Shown: positions 1 through 5,010 of the stretch, piece after piece
How the letters are laid out: every line of letters starts with the position of its first letter
How positions within the stretch are numbered: the first letter of the stretch is position 1
Source of the DNA: Alphaproteobacteria bacterium UBA6347
Lineage (GTDB): Bacteria > Pseudomonadota > Alphaproteobacteria > CAAGCB01 > CAG-977
DNA: 5,010 nt
Assembly: GCA_002440235.1 (NCBI GenBank)
Contig: DJRZ01000042.1
Location: 41,087 to 46,096 of the forward strand
Direction: 5' to 3'
Translations under genes and position numbers: made by a program
Notes under the pieces: model-generated
The model's database searches: none
Told to the model about the DNA's origin: nothing
The model's input: only the letters and a program-made list of their open reading frames with translations

Positions 1-155
1 TTGAACTGGTTGAGTTCGTCATGAGCGGCGTACTTTTTGGAACGCCGGATGAATTTTTTATAAATCGGGTGCATGACGCGGCGTTCGACTTTGACGACGA
101 CCGTTTTGTCCATTTTGTCGCTGACGACAACACCCTGCAAAATACGTTTGGGCAT
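1..155 (-). CDS. rpsQ: 30S ribosomal protein S17, N-terminal part (runs off the left edge)
   Basis: S17 is a primary 16S rRNA-binding protein of the 30S body with an OB fold. Read on the minus strand from 155, 51 codons lie inside the window, beginning [20 protein letters not shown] and containing [25 protein letters not shown]. The family signature (RRSKKYxAHDE-N-x) is clear. The protein is normally about 80 residues, so roughly the last 30 are missing because the window ends, not because the gene is broken. Residue 48 is Leu where Asn is usual (AHDENNQ); this is a small departure. The ATG is 5 nt after the rpmC stop, and AAGGAG (169-164), the last two rpmC sense codons, is 8 nt upstream. 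Confidence 0.96.
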   Translation of the reverse strand, partial: MPKRILQGVVVSDKMDKTVVVKVERRVMHPIYKKFIRRSKKYAAHDELNQF

Positions 156-160
156 CTTTA

Positions 161-364
161 TTACTCCTTAGACCCCGTTTTGCGTTCAGCCAAGATCGTC
201 TTGATCTGAGCGACTTCGCGTTTCACCTGACCCATACGCGCGGTATTCGTCAGCTGACCGCTGGTTTGCTGAAAACGCAGGTTCATGCCTTCTTTTTTCA
301 GGGCAATGATCTGTTCATTCAGCTGATCATCGGTTTTAGCACGCAAATCTTTAATTTTAGCCAT
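161..364 (-). CDS. rpmC: 50S ribosomal protein L29
   Basis: L29 is a small protein next to L23 at the tunnel exit, part of the platform that receives trigger factor and SRP. The 67-residue product is two long helices, as expected: [30 protein letters not shown], then the turn [37 protein letters not shown] at the turn is the family signature, here SGQLTNTAR (35-43). E. coli L29 is 63 residues, so the length is normal. It starts 3 nt after the rplP stop, with AGGAGG (378-373) 8 nt upstream inside rplP. Its last codons, AAG GAG, form the Shine-Dalgarno sequence of rpsQ, 8 nt before that ATG. Confidence 0.97.
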   Translation of the reverse strand: MAKIKDLRAKTDDQLNEQIIALKKEGMNLRFQQTSGQLTNTARMGQVKREVAQIKTILAERKTGSKE

Positions 365-367
365 AGC

Positions 368-790
368 TTACGCCTCCTCAACAACGCTGCGGGAAACGAA
401 ACGCGCCTTGATCGGCAGTTTAGCGGCAGCTAAATCGAAAGCTTCGCGCGCAGTCTTTTCGGATACGCCGTCAATTTCAAACATGATGCGACCCGGTTTA
501 ATGCGGCAAACCCAAAATTCAGGGTTACCCTTCCCTTTCCCCTGACGAACTTCAGGGGGCTTTTTCGAAACGGGAACGTCGGGGAACATGCGCAACCAGA
601 AACGTCCCTGACGTTTCATGTGGCGCACGATCGCGCGACGAGCCGCTTCGATCTGACGAGCCGTCACACGTTCCGGCTCCATGGCTTTCAGACCGAAAGA
701 TCCGAAAGCCAGCGTCGTTCCGCCTTTGGCAACGCCGTGAATACGACCTTTGAATTGCTTGCGGAATTTTGTTCTTTTAGGACTTAACAT
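368..790 (-). CDS. rplP: 50S ribosomal protein L16
   Basis: L16 organises the A-site tRNA-binding architecture of the 50S subunit and joins late in its assembly. The 140-residue product starts [19 protein letters not shown] and contains [38 protein letters not shown] (28-65), the [11 protein letters not shown] segment, VRQGKGKG (81-88), and [12 protein letters not shown] plus [18 protein letters not shown] at the end. Arg82 aligns with E. coli Arg81, the residue hydroxylated by the oxygenase RoxA/YcfD. The next residue is Gln rather than the usual Met. AAGGA lies 10 nt before the ATG in the 17-nt gap after rpsC. The last codons GTT GAG GAG GCG encode Val-Glu-Glu-Ala and also form the rpmC Shine-Dalgarno sequence. 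Confidence 0.98.
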   Translation of the reverse strand: MLSPKRTKFRKQFKGRIHGVAKGGTTLAFGSFGLKAMEPERVTARQIEAARRAIVRHMKRQGRFWLRMFPDVPVSKKPPEVRQGKGKGNPEFWVCRIKPGRIMFEIDGVSEKTAREAFDLAAAKLPIKARFVSRSVVEEA

Positions 791-807
791 CTCTCACTTG
801 TCCTTTC

Positions 808-1479
808 TTAGCGTTGAGCGTCCGACAGACGTTTATCCTGCGCCATCGGGTCATGAGCCAAGATTTCGCCTTTAAAAATCCAGACTTTGACACCGCAGGC
901 GCCGTATGTCGTATGCGCGGTGGAGGTTCCGTAATCCACATCCGCACGCAGCGTATGCAGAGGAACGCGACCTTCTCTGTACCATTCGGTACGGGCGATT
1001 TCGGCGCCGCCCAGACGACCGCCGCAGTTGATGCGGATACCTTCCGCACCCTGACGCAGGGCGGACTGGACGGAGCGTTTCATCGCGCGGCGGAAAGAAA
1101 CACGACGTTCCAACTGCTGAGCGATGCTTTCGGCGACCAGCTGAGCGTCCAAGTCGGGTTTCTTGACTTCGACGATGTTCAGGTGGATTTCGCCGCCCGT
1201 CATCTTTTGCAGTTCGTTTTTCAGAGCGTCGATATCCTGTCCCTTTTTGCCGATGACGACGCCGGGACGCGCGGAATGAATCGTAATGCGGGCTTTTTTC
1301 GCCGGACGTTCGACAATCACGCGGCTGATGCCCGCCTGAGCCAGCTTCTTCTTCAAGAAATTGCGGATCTTGAAGTCTTCGTGAAGCTGTTTGGCATAAT
1401 CAGCGTCAGCAAACCAACGGGAATCCCACGTGCGGTTAATTCCCAAACGCAAACCAATCGGGTTAACTTTCTGCCCCAT
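808..1479 (-). CDS. rpsC: 30S ribosomal protein S3
   Basis: S3 lines the mRNA entry channel of the 30S subunit and, with S4, contributes mRNA helicase activity. With the ATG at 1479 the product is 223 residues and starts [22 protein letters not shown], the exact family N-terminus. The frame stays open back to 1512 (11 more residues), but that would overlap rplV by 32 nt and has no family support. The KH domain carries the GXXG loop GKKG (77-80) in [13 protein letters not shown]. The C-terminal domain has [19 protein letters not shown] with the helicase-type basic residues (Arg130, Arg131, Lys134, Arg135), then [32 protein letters not shown]. The tail [16 protein letters not shown] is of the alphaproteobacterial type. 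Residues 152-154 read CGG where VSG or CSG is commoner. The stop lies 17 nt before rplP. Confidence 0.98.
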   Translation of the reverse strand: MGQKVNPIGLRLGINRTWDSRWFADADYAKQLHEDFKIRNFLKKKLAQAGISRVIVERPAKKARITIHSARPGVVIGKKGQDIDALKNELQKMTGGEIHLNIVEVKKPDLDAQLVAESIAQQLERRVSFRRAMKRSVQSALRQGAEGIRINCGGRLGGAEIARTEWYREGRVPLHTLRADVDYGTSTAHTTYGACGVKVWIFKGEILAHDPMAQDKRLSDAQR

Positions 1480-1480
1480 T

Positions 1481-1846
1481 TTAACGGTTCTCCTCGTTTT
1501 CGCGTACAACAACTGTCAGGTTGGAAAACATCTTTTCAACACGACCGGCACGACCGCGGGCGCGAGCCTGCCAACGTTTCATCACCAGCGCCTTGCCGAC
1601 ATAAGCTTCGGCGACGACCAGTTTGTCAACGTCCATGTTGTGATTGTTTTCGGCATTGGCAATCGCCGACTGCAATACTTTTTTCACTTCGCCTGCGACG
1701 CGGCGCGGGGAAAAGCTCAGCTGAGACAGGGCTTTTCCGACTTCCATACCGCGAATCGAAGCGGCGACGACGTTCAATTTACGCGTGCTGCTGCGAATCG
1801 TGCTGGCGCAAGCTTTTGCTGTTTTCATTTCTTTTTTCGCTACCAT
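1481..1846 (-). CDS. rplV: 50S ribosomal protein L22
   Basis: L22 binds all domains of 23S rRNA, and its long beta hairpin forms part of the exit-tunnel constriction. The 121-residue product has the core helices with [26 protein letters not shown] (44-69), [26 protein letters not shown] (77-102) spanning the hairpin, and LTVVVRE near the end. The VMKR tip associated with macrolide resistance when deleted is intact. The segment [15 protein letters not shown] (19-33) replaces the more usual SPQK/SPRK by STRK, a modest divergence. The first ATG is used; an internal Met7 is possible, but AAGG 9 nt upstream of the first ATG supports it. Its last codons, GAG GAG AAC CGT, hold the rpsC Shine-Dalgarno sequence. 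The gap to rpsC is a single nucleotide. Confidence 0.97.
   Translation of the reverse strand: MVAKKEMKTAKACASTIRSSTRKLNVVAASIRGMEVGKALSQLSFSPRRVAGEVKKVLQSAIANAENNHNMDVDKLVVAEAYVGKALVMKRWQARARGRAGRVEKMFSNLTVVVRENEENR
1490..1495 (-). promoter_or_regulatory. Ribosome binding site of rpsC, inside the end of rplV
   Basis: The minus strand reads GAGGAG, formed by two Glu codons near the end of rplV. It lies 10 nt before the ATG at 1479, which decides that start against the longer open frame beginning at 1512. The rplV stop and rpsC start are separated by one base, so translational coupling is likely. Confidence 0.8.
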
Positions 1847-1850
1847 GTTC

Positions 1851-2129
1851 TTAGCCCTTCTTGGCTTTGTTGTCGCCCGCGTGACCGTTGAACGTGCGCG
1901 TCGGGGCGAATTCGCCCATCTTGTGCCCGATCATGTTTTCGGTAACGAGGACAGGAATAAACTTTTTACCGTTATAAACGCCAAAAGTCAAACCCACAAA
2001 TTGCGGAAGAATGGTTGAACGGCGCGACCAAGTCTTGATGACTTCATTTCGACCCGATTCACGTACCTTTTCTGCTTTCGTCAGAAGGTAACCGTCAACA
2101 AAGGGACCTTTCCAAACGGAACGAGACAT
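1851..2129 (-). CDS. rpsS: 30S ribosomal protein S19
   Basis: S19 is a late-assembling protein of the 30S head that pairs with S13 and contacts the A-site region. The 92-residue product equals the E. coli length. It contains [14 protein letters not shown] at the start, [30 protein letters not shown] (about 31-60), and the hallmark [17 protein letters not shown] followed by [11 protein letters not shown]. All the usual rRNA-binding basic residues appear to be kept and nothing looks unusual. It follows rplB by 18 nt, the widest gap in the window, and precedes rplV by 4 nt. Its last codons (AAG AAG GGC) provide the AAGG Shine-Dalgarno sequence of rplV. Confidence 0.98.
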   Translation of the reverse strand: MSRSVWKGPFVDGYLLTKAEKVRESGRNEVIKTWSRRSTILPQFVGLTFGVYNGKKFIPVLVTENMIGHKMGEFAPTRTFNGHAGDNKAKKG

Positions 2130-2139
2130 AATCTACTAC

Positions 2140-2145
2140 CCTCCT
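2140..2145 (-). promoter_or_regulatory. Ribosome binding site of rpsS
   Basis: The minus strand reads AGGAGG, a perfect Shine-Dalgarno core, 10 nt before the rpsS ATG. It is one of the few ribosome binding sites here that lies wholly between genes rather than inside the preceding coding sequence. It fits in the 18-nt rplB-rpsS gap and suggests that S19 translation initiates efficiently without depending on coupling. Confidence 0.85.
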
Positions 2146-2147
2146 AA

Positions 2148-2987
2148 TTAAGCTTTTTTCTTCGAAGCATGACGACTGCGCATAATGAAGACGTTGGTCT
2201 TCTTGTTCGTGCGAGTCTTCTTGCCCTTGGTGCACTTGCCCCACGGGGTGACCGGATGACGACCGCCCGAGGAACGACCTTCACCACCGCCCAACGGGTG
2301 ATCGACAGGGTTCATCGCGACGCCGCGGACGGAAGGACGAACGCCCAACCAGCGGGAACGACCGGCTTTGCCGCCGTTTTCGTTCTGTTTGTCGGGATTC
2401 GAAACCGCGCCGACGGACGCCAGGCATTCACCGCGAACCAGACGCAATTCGCCCGAGTTCAAACGCAACTGGGCATAACCGGCGTCTTTACCGATCAACT
2501 GGGCGTAGCAACCCGCGGAACGGGCGACCTGACCGCCGCGACCGGGGTTCAGTTCGATATTGTGGACGACCGTACCGACAGGCATGTTTTTCAACAGCAT
2601 GGCGTTGCCCGGTTTGATGTCGACTTTTTCGCCGGAAACGACCGTGTCGCCGACCTGCAGACGCTGCGGAGCCAAAATGTAAGAACGTTCGCCGTCTTCA
2701 TATTTGACCAGAGCGATGAACGCCGTGCGGTTCGGATCGTATTCCAGACGTTCCACCGTAGCGACGACGTCGAATTTGTCGCGTCTGAAATCGATGAAAC
2801 GATAACGGCGTTTGTGACCGCCGCCCATACGGCGGCTGGTGATGCGCCCCTGATTGTTGCGACCGCCGGTTTTCGTCAAACCTTCGGTCAGTTCTTTAAC
2901 GGGACCGCCTTTGTACAGATCGCCGCGTTCAACCAGAACGAGGTGTCTGCGGCTGGGAGTGACCCCTTTAAAAGTTTTCAAAGCCAT
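2148..2987 (-). CDS. rplB: 50S ribosomal protein L2
   Basis: L2 is a primary 23S rRNA-binding protein near the peptidyl-transferase centre and is needed for subunit association. The 279-residue product is full length. It shows [20 protein letters not shown] (41-60), [17 protein letters not shown] (78-94), YILAPQRL (103-110), the KPGNAM…[11 protein letters not shown] stretch (125-145), [11 protein letters not shown] (149-159), and the C-terminal domain GVAMNPVDH (222-230) followed by GGGEGR and HPVTPWG. His230 matches the conserved His usually called His229 in E. coli (numbered without the initiator Met). Residue 232 is Leu where the common motif is HPHGGGEGR. Codon 232 is TTG at 2294-2292. 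GGGAG lies 8 nt before the start, in the end of rplW, which stops only 3 nt away. Confidence 0.98.
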   Translation of the reverse strand: MALKTFKGVTPSRRHLVLVERGDLYKGGPVKELTEGLTKTGGRNNQGRITSRRMGGGHKRRYRFIDFRRDKFDVVATVERLEYDPNRTAFIALVKYEDGERSYILAPQRLQVGDTVVSGEKVDIKPGNAMLLKNMPVGTVVHNIELNPGRGGQVARSAGCYAQLIGKDAGYAQLRLNSGELRLVRGECLASVGAVSNPDKQNENGGKAGRSRWLGVRPSVRGVAMNPVDHPLGGGEGRSSGGRHPVTPWGKCTKGKKTRTNKKTNVFIMRSRHASKKKA

Positions 2988-2990
2988 CTC

Positions 2991-3302
2991 TTAAACTCCC
3001 GTCGTAAAATCAATATTCTGACCTTCTGCCAGCGTAACGATCGCTTTTTTGGAATCGCTGCGTTTGCCGATTTCGCCGCGGAAACGTTTCGTTTTGCCGC
3101 TGGTGCGAACGGTGTTGACAGATTTAACCTTAACGCCGAACAAAGCTTCAACAGCCGCTTTGACTTCGGTTTTCGTAGCCGTCAACGGAATACGGAAAGT
3201 CACCTGTCCGTTTTCGGAAGACTTCATGGCTTTTTCCGTGATGACGGGGTGCAACAGCGTGTCGTACATTTTTTCCGTCACTTTGATTTCCGGTTTACTC
3301 AT
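2991..3302 (-). CDS. rplW: 50S ribosomal protein L23
   Basis: L23 sits at the mouth of the exit tunnel and is the docking site for trigger factor and signal recognition particle. The 103-residue product carries HPVITEKAM (18-26); Glu23 aligns with the E. coli Glu18 that contacts trigger factor. It continues with [20 protein letters not shown], the rRNA-binding segment [15 protein letters not shown], and [18 protein letters not shown] at the end. The N-terminus ([13 protein letters not shown]) is a few residues longer than in many alphaproteobacterial homologues, so an internal start at Met12 is conceivable. Against that, the chosen ATG forms an ATGA overlap with the rplD stop and has GGAGG 10 nt upstream, inside the last rplD codons. 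Translational coupling with rplD is likely. Confidence 0.97.
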   Translation of the reverse strand: MSKPEIKVTEKMYDTLLHPVITEKAMKSSENGQVTFRIPLTATKTEVKAAVEALFGVKVKSVNTVRTSGKTKRFRGEIGKRSDSKKAIVTLAEGQNIDFTTGV

Positions 3303-3919
3303 TTCAGTCGAGCCTCCAAGTTTTCTGCGGCTTCTTTGGTCAGAACCAACGTGTCGCGGCGCAGAATGTCATAAACGTTGGCACCCTGCTGCGGCAGAAC
3401 GTCGATACCGACGATGTTGCGCGCGGACATGGAAAAATTGTCGTCCAATTCGGCGCCGCCGATGAACAAAGCGGAAGACAATCCCATCTTTTCCATTTTG
3501 GACAACAGGTCTTTCGTTTTCGCTTCCTGCATTTTCAGGGCGTCAACGACGACCAGCTTTCCGTCTTTGGCTTTCGCGGACAAAGCGCAGCGCATGCCCA
3601 AACGACGGATTTTCTTCGGCAGATCCTGTTCATGGGAACGGACGACCGGACCGAAGCTGATGCCGCCGCCACGGAACTGCGTCGCGCGCAACGACCCCTG
3701 ACGGGCGTTGCCCGTACCTTTTTGCTTGTACGGTTTTTTCGTCGTGCCGCTGACTTCGGCGATCGTTTTCGTCTTGTGCGTTCCCGCGCGACGATTCGCC
3801 AGCTGCCAGTTGACGACCCGGCTCAAGATGTCGGCGCGGACTTCGACGGCGAAAACGCTGTCGGCCAGTTCCATCGAACCAACATTCTGGTTATCCAGAT
3901 TGACGATATCACATTTCAT
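3299..3919 (-). CDS. rplD: 50S ribosomal protein L4
   Basis: L4 binds domain I of 23S rRNA, and its long loop lines the polypeptide exit tunnel. The 206-residue product starts [15 protein letters not shown]. It contains the tunnel loop at about residues 45-95, with [16 protein letters not shown] (61-76) and [15 protein letters not shown] (82-96), then the globular part with [18 protein letters not shown] and VDVLP-type ending [16 protein letters not shown]. Loop changes in this family can affect macrolide sensitivity; nothing here looks like a known resistance deletion. In E. coli, L4 represses its own operon through the S10 leader, but no such leader exists upstream of rpsJ here. AAGGA in the last rplC codons lies 9 nt before the ATG. 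The TGA stop overlaps the rplW ATG. Confidence 0.98.
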   Translation of the reverse strand: MKCDIVNLDNQNVGSMELADSVFAVEVRADILSRVVNWQLANRRAGTHKTKTIAEVSGTTKKPYKQKGTGNARQGSLRATQFRGGGISFGPVVRSHEQDLPKKIRRLGMRCALSAKAKDGKLVVVDALKMQEAKTKDLLSKMEKMGLSSALFIGGAELDDNFSMSARNIVGIDVLPQQGANVYDILRRDTLVLTKEAAENLEARLK

Positions 3920-3924
3920 CGCCC

Positions 3925-4650
3925 TTATTCCTTCACTTCATCAGAAGCTGCGACCTTTTCTCCCGCAACGGCAGCCTTGGCTTTCAGACCGGCAGGCATG
4001 GGAACGTTTTCGGGAAGAGCTTTCTTCACAGCGTCTTTAATCAAAACATAAGCCCCTTCAAATCCCGGAACGGCGCCTTTGACCATGATCAAACCACGAT
4101 CGGCGTCCGTCGCGACGACTTTCAGGTTCTGGACGGTGACGCGTTCGGCGCCCAGATGTCCAGCCATTTTCTTTCCCTTGAAGACACGACCCGGATCCTG
4201 ACGGTTACCCGTGGAACCCAACGAACGGTGAGAAATGGAAACACCGTGTGTAGCTTCAAGACCGGCAAAGTTGTGACGTTTCATAGCACCGGCAAATCCC
4301 TTACCGACGGAAGTGCCGACGACATCGACGAACTGACCCGCAATGAAATGATTGGCGGACAATTCATCGCCGGGGTTAAGGACGCAATCCTCACTAACCC
4401 GGAATTCAACCAGTTTGCGCTTCAATTCGACGTTGGCTTTGGCAAAGTGGCCACGAACCGATTTGGAAACACGGTTTGCCTTTGTTTTACCAAAACCCAA
4501 CTGCAGCGCGACATAACCGTCTTTGTCCTTTGTGCGGACAGAGACGACTTCGCATCCCTCAACCTTCAAAACGGTGACGGGAACGTGAGTCCCGTCTTCC
4601 GTAAAGAGGCGAGTCATGCCCATTTTTTCAGCGATAAGACCACTACGCAT
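3925..4650 (-). CDS. rplC: 50S ribosomal protein L3
   Basis: L3 binds domain VI of 23S rRNA, starts 50S assembly, and sends a loop toward the peptidyl-transferase centre. The 241-residue product opens [16 protein letters not shown] and carries the core [17 protein letters not shown] (112-128), the [11 protein letters not shown] loop (133-143), and the signature [19 protein letters not shown] (149-167). Gln151 in RQDPG aligns with E. coli Gln150, the residue N5-methylated by PrmB. MVKGAVPG follows at 189-196. After about residue 210 comes an Ala/Lys/Glu-rich tail that makes it longer than E. coli L3 (209 aa); such tails are usual in alphaproteobacterial L3. The Shine-Dalgarno sequence AAAGGA overlaps the rpsJ stop codon and lies 10 nt before the ATG. 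The stop is 5 nt from rplD. Confidence 0.98.
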   Translation of the reverse strand: MRSGLIAEKMGMTRLFTEDGTHVPVTVLKVEGCEVVSVRTKDKDGYVALQLGFGKTKANRVSKSVRGHFAKANVELKRKLVEFRVSEDCVLNPGDELSANHFIAGQFVDVVGTSVGKGFAGAMKRHNFAGLEATHGVSISHRSLGSTGNRQDPGRVFKGKKMAGHLGAERVTVQNLKVVATDADRGLIMVKGAVPGFEGAYVLIKDAVKKALPENVPMPAGLKAKAAVAGEKVAASDEVKE

Positions 4651-4664
4651 GGCTCTTTTATCCT

Positions 4665-4973
4665 TTAAAGTTTAATTTCGACGTCAACACCGGCAGCCAA
4701 ATCGAGCTTCATCAAAGCATCAACCGTCTGCGGAGTCGGATCGATGATGTCAAGCACCCGTTTGTGAGTGCGGATTTCAAACTGTTCGCGCGACTTCTTA
4801 TCAACGTGCGGCGAACGGTTTACTGTAAACTTTTCTATACGAGTTGGCAAGGGGATAGGACCACAAATTTGCGCTCCCGTGCGTTTTGCCGTGTTTACAA
4901 TCTCGCGAGTCGACTGATCTAACAACCGATGGTCGAAAGCTTTCAGACGAATTCTAATATTTTGACCTTCCAT
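4665..4973 (-). CDS. rpsJ: 30S ribosomal protein S10 (NusE)
   Basis: S10 is a 30S head protein. As NusE it also pairs with NusB and NusG in antitermination and transcription-translation coupling. The 102-residue product has the full family layout: RIRLKAFDH near the N-terminus, KRTGAQ then [14 protein letters not shown] (about residues 30-51), the extended loop [19 protein letters not shown] (54-72), and the ending [20 protein letters not shown]. An upstream in-frame TTG at 4979 would add two residues. The ATG at 4973 is preferred because it gives the family-like start [10 protein letters not shown] and sits 9 nt after GAGG, whereas the TTG would be only 3 nt away. Residue 37 is Cys (TGT) where E. 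coli and most relatives have Arg. The gene follows tuf by 15 nt and precedes rplC by 14 nt. Confidence 0.98.
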   Translation of the reverse strand: MEGQNIRIRLKAFDHRLLDQSTREIVNTAKRTGAQICGPIPLPTRIEKFTVNRSPHVDKKSREQFEIRTHKRVLDIIDPTPQTVDALMKLDLAAGVDVEIKL

Positions 4974-4980
4974 GATCAAT

Positions 4981-4987
4981 TTCCTCT
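4981..4987 (-). promoter_or_regulatory. Ribosome binding site of rpsJ
   Basis: The minus strand reads AGAGGAA just after the tuf stop codon. The GAGG core is 9 nt from the ATG at 4973 and only 3 nt from the alternative TTG at 4979, which supports the ATG as the start. No other regulatory element fits in this 15-nt gap. Confidence 0.75.
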
Positions 4988-4988
4988 G

Positions 4989-5010
4989 TTACTCAATGAT
5001 TTTGGAGACG
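4989..5010 (-). CDS. tuf: Elongation factor Tu, C-terminal end only (partial)
   Basis: Only the last six codons and the TAA stop are inside the window. Read on the minus strand from 5009 they give V-S-K-I-I-E-stop, which is the typical C-terminus of proteobacterial EF-Tu (…GVVxKIIE). EF-Tu is the GTPase that delivers aminoacyl-tRNA to the ribosomal A site. The stop lies 15 nt before the rpsJ ATG. The str operon (rpsL-rpsG-fusA-tuf) directly upstream of the S10 genes is a common arrangement in alphaproteobacteria, so both the residues and the location agree. The short length is the only reason for caution; a few kilobases of upstream sequence would confirm it. Confidence 0.85.

Noticed and set aside
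21..209. A 62-codon plus-strand frame at the left edge.
   Set aside because: The opposite strand there encodes the clear N-terminus of S17 and the end of L29.
777..1049. A 90-codon minus-strand frame overlapping rpsC and the start of rplP.
   Set aside because: It is an out-of-frame reading of the rpsC 3' part, with Trp, Arg and Cys-rich composition and no family resemblance.
814..1854. A 346-codon open frame on the plus strand opposite rpsC and rplV.
   Set aside because: Same reason: full overlap with conserved genes, low-complexity composition, no ribosome binding site that stands out, and no recognisable domain.
2130..2147. Possible internal promoter or terminator in the widest intergenic gap (rplB-rpsS).
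   Set aside because: Only 18 nt are available and a perfect ribosome binding site fills them; there is no hairpin with a U-tract. No other gap in the window is longer.
2169..3374. A 401-codon open frame on the plus strand opposite rplB and rplW.
   Set aside because: It is antisense to two unmistakable ribosomal-protein genes. Its translation is rich in Arg, Phe, Asp and Thr, as expected from reading conserved codons backwards, and it matches no family I recognise. Codon bias with few rare codons keeps the opposite frame open.
4156..4668. A 170-codon plus-strand open frame opposite rplC, plus similar ones at 3049-3465, 3632-4051 and 1430-1891.
   Set aside because: All lie antisense to real genes and have no independent support.

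Overview
The window is one stretch of the large ribosomal-protein cluster (the str-S10 region), with every gene on the minus strand. Read in the direction of transcription (from 5010 down to 1) the order is: the last codons of tuf (EF-Tu), then rpsJ (S10), rplC (L3), rplD (L4), rplW (L23), rplB (L2), rpsS (S19), rplV (L22), rpsC (S3), rplP (L16), rpmC (L29) and the first 51 codons of rpsQ (S17), which runs off the left edge. This is the canonical bacterial S10 order with no insertion, loss or rearrangement.

The protein sequences point to an alphaproteobacterium. Examples are the S10 segment [25 protein letters not shown] core, the S3 C-terminal tail HDPMAQDKR, the L2 segments [10 protein letters not shown] and [11 protein letters not shown], and the L16 segment RIHGVAKGG / [18 protein letters not shown] tuf gene directly upstream of rpsJ also fits that class. 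G+C is close to one half by eye. The lineage below class level cannot be fixed by inspection; a search with L2, S3 or L4 would settle it.

Packing is extremely tight. From tuf to rpsQ the junctions, in nucleotides between stop and next start, are 15, 14, 5, -4 (ATGA overlap), 3, 18, 4, 1, 17, 3 and 5. There is no room for an internal promoter, a terminator or a separate S10 leader, so the genes are almost certainly one transcription unit. At most junctions the Shine-Dalgarno sequence lies inside the last codons of the preceding gene. Together the genes encode early and intermediate assembly proteins of both ribosomal subunits: the exit-tunnel proteins L4, L22, L23 and L29; the peptidyl-transferase neighbours L2, L3 and L16; and the 30S proteins S3, S10, S17 and S19.

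No RNA gene, mobile element, CRISPR array, repeat family or terminator was seen. The long open frames on the plus strand are antisense shadows of these genes. The window is ordinary core genome. The points worth a second look are a few substitutions at usually conserved ribosomal-protein positions, the absence of an S10 leader, and two start-codon corrections (rpsJ, rpsC). No undescribed system was found.
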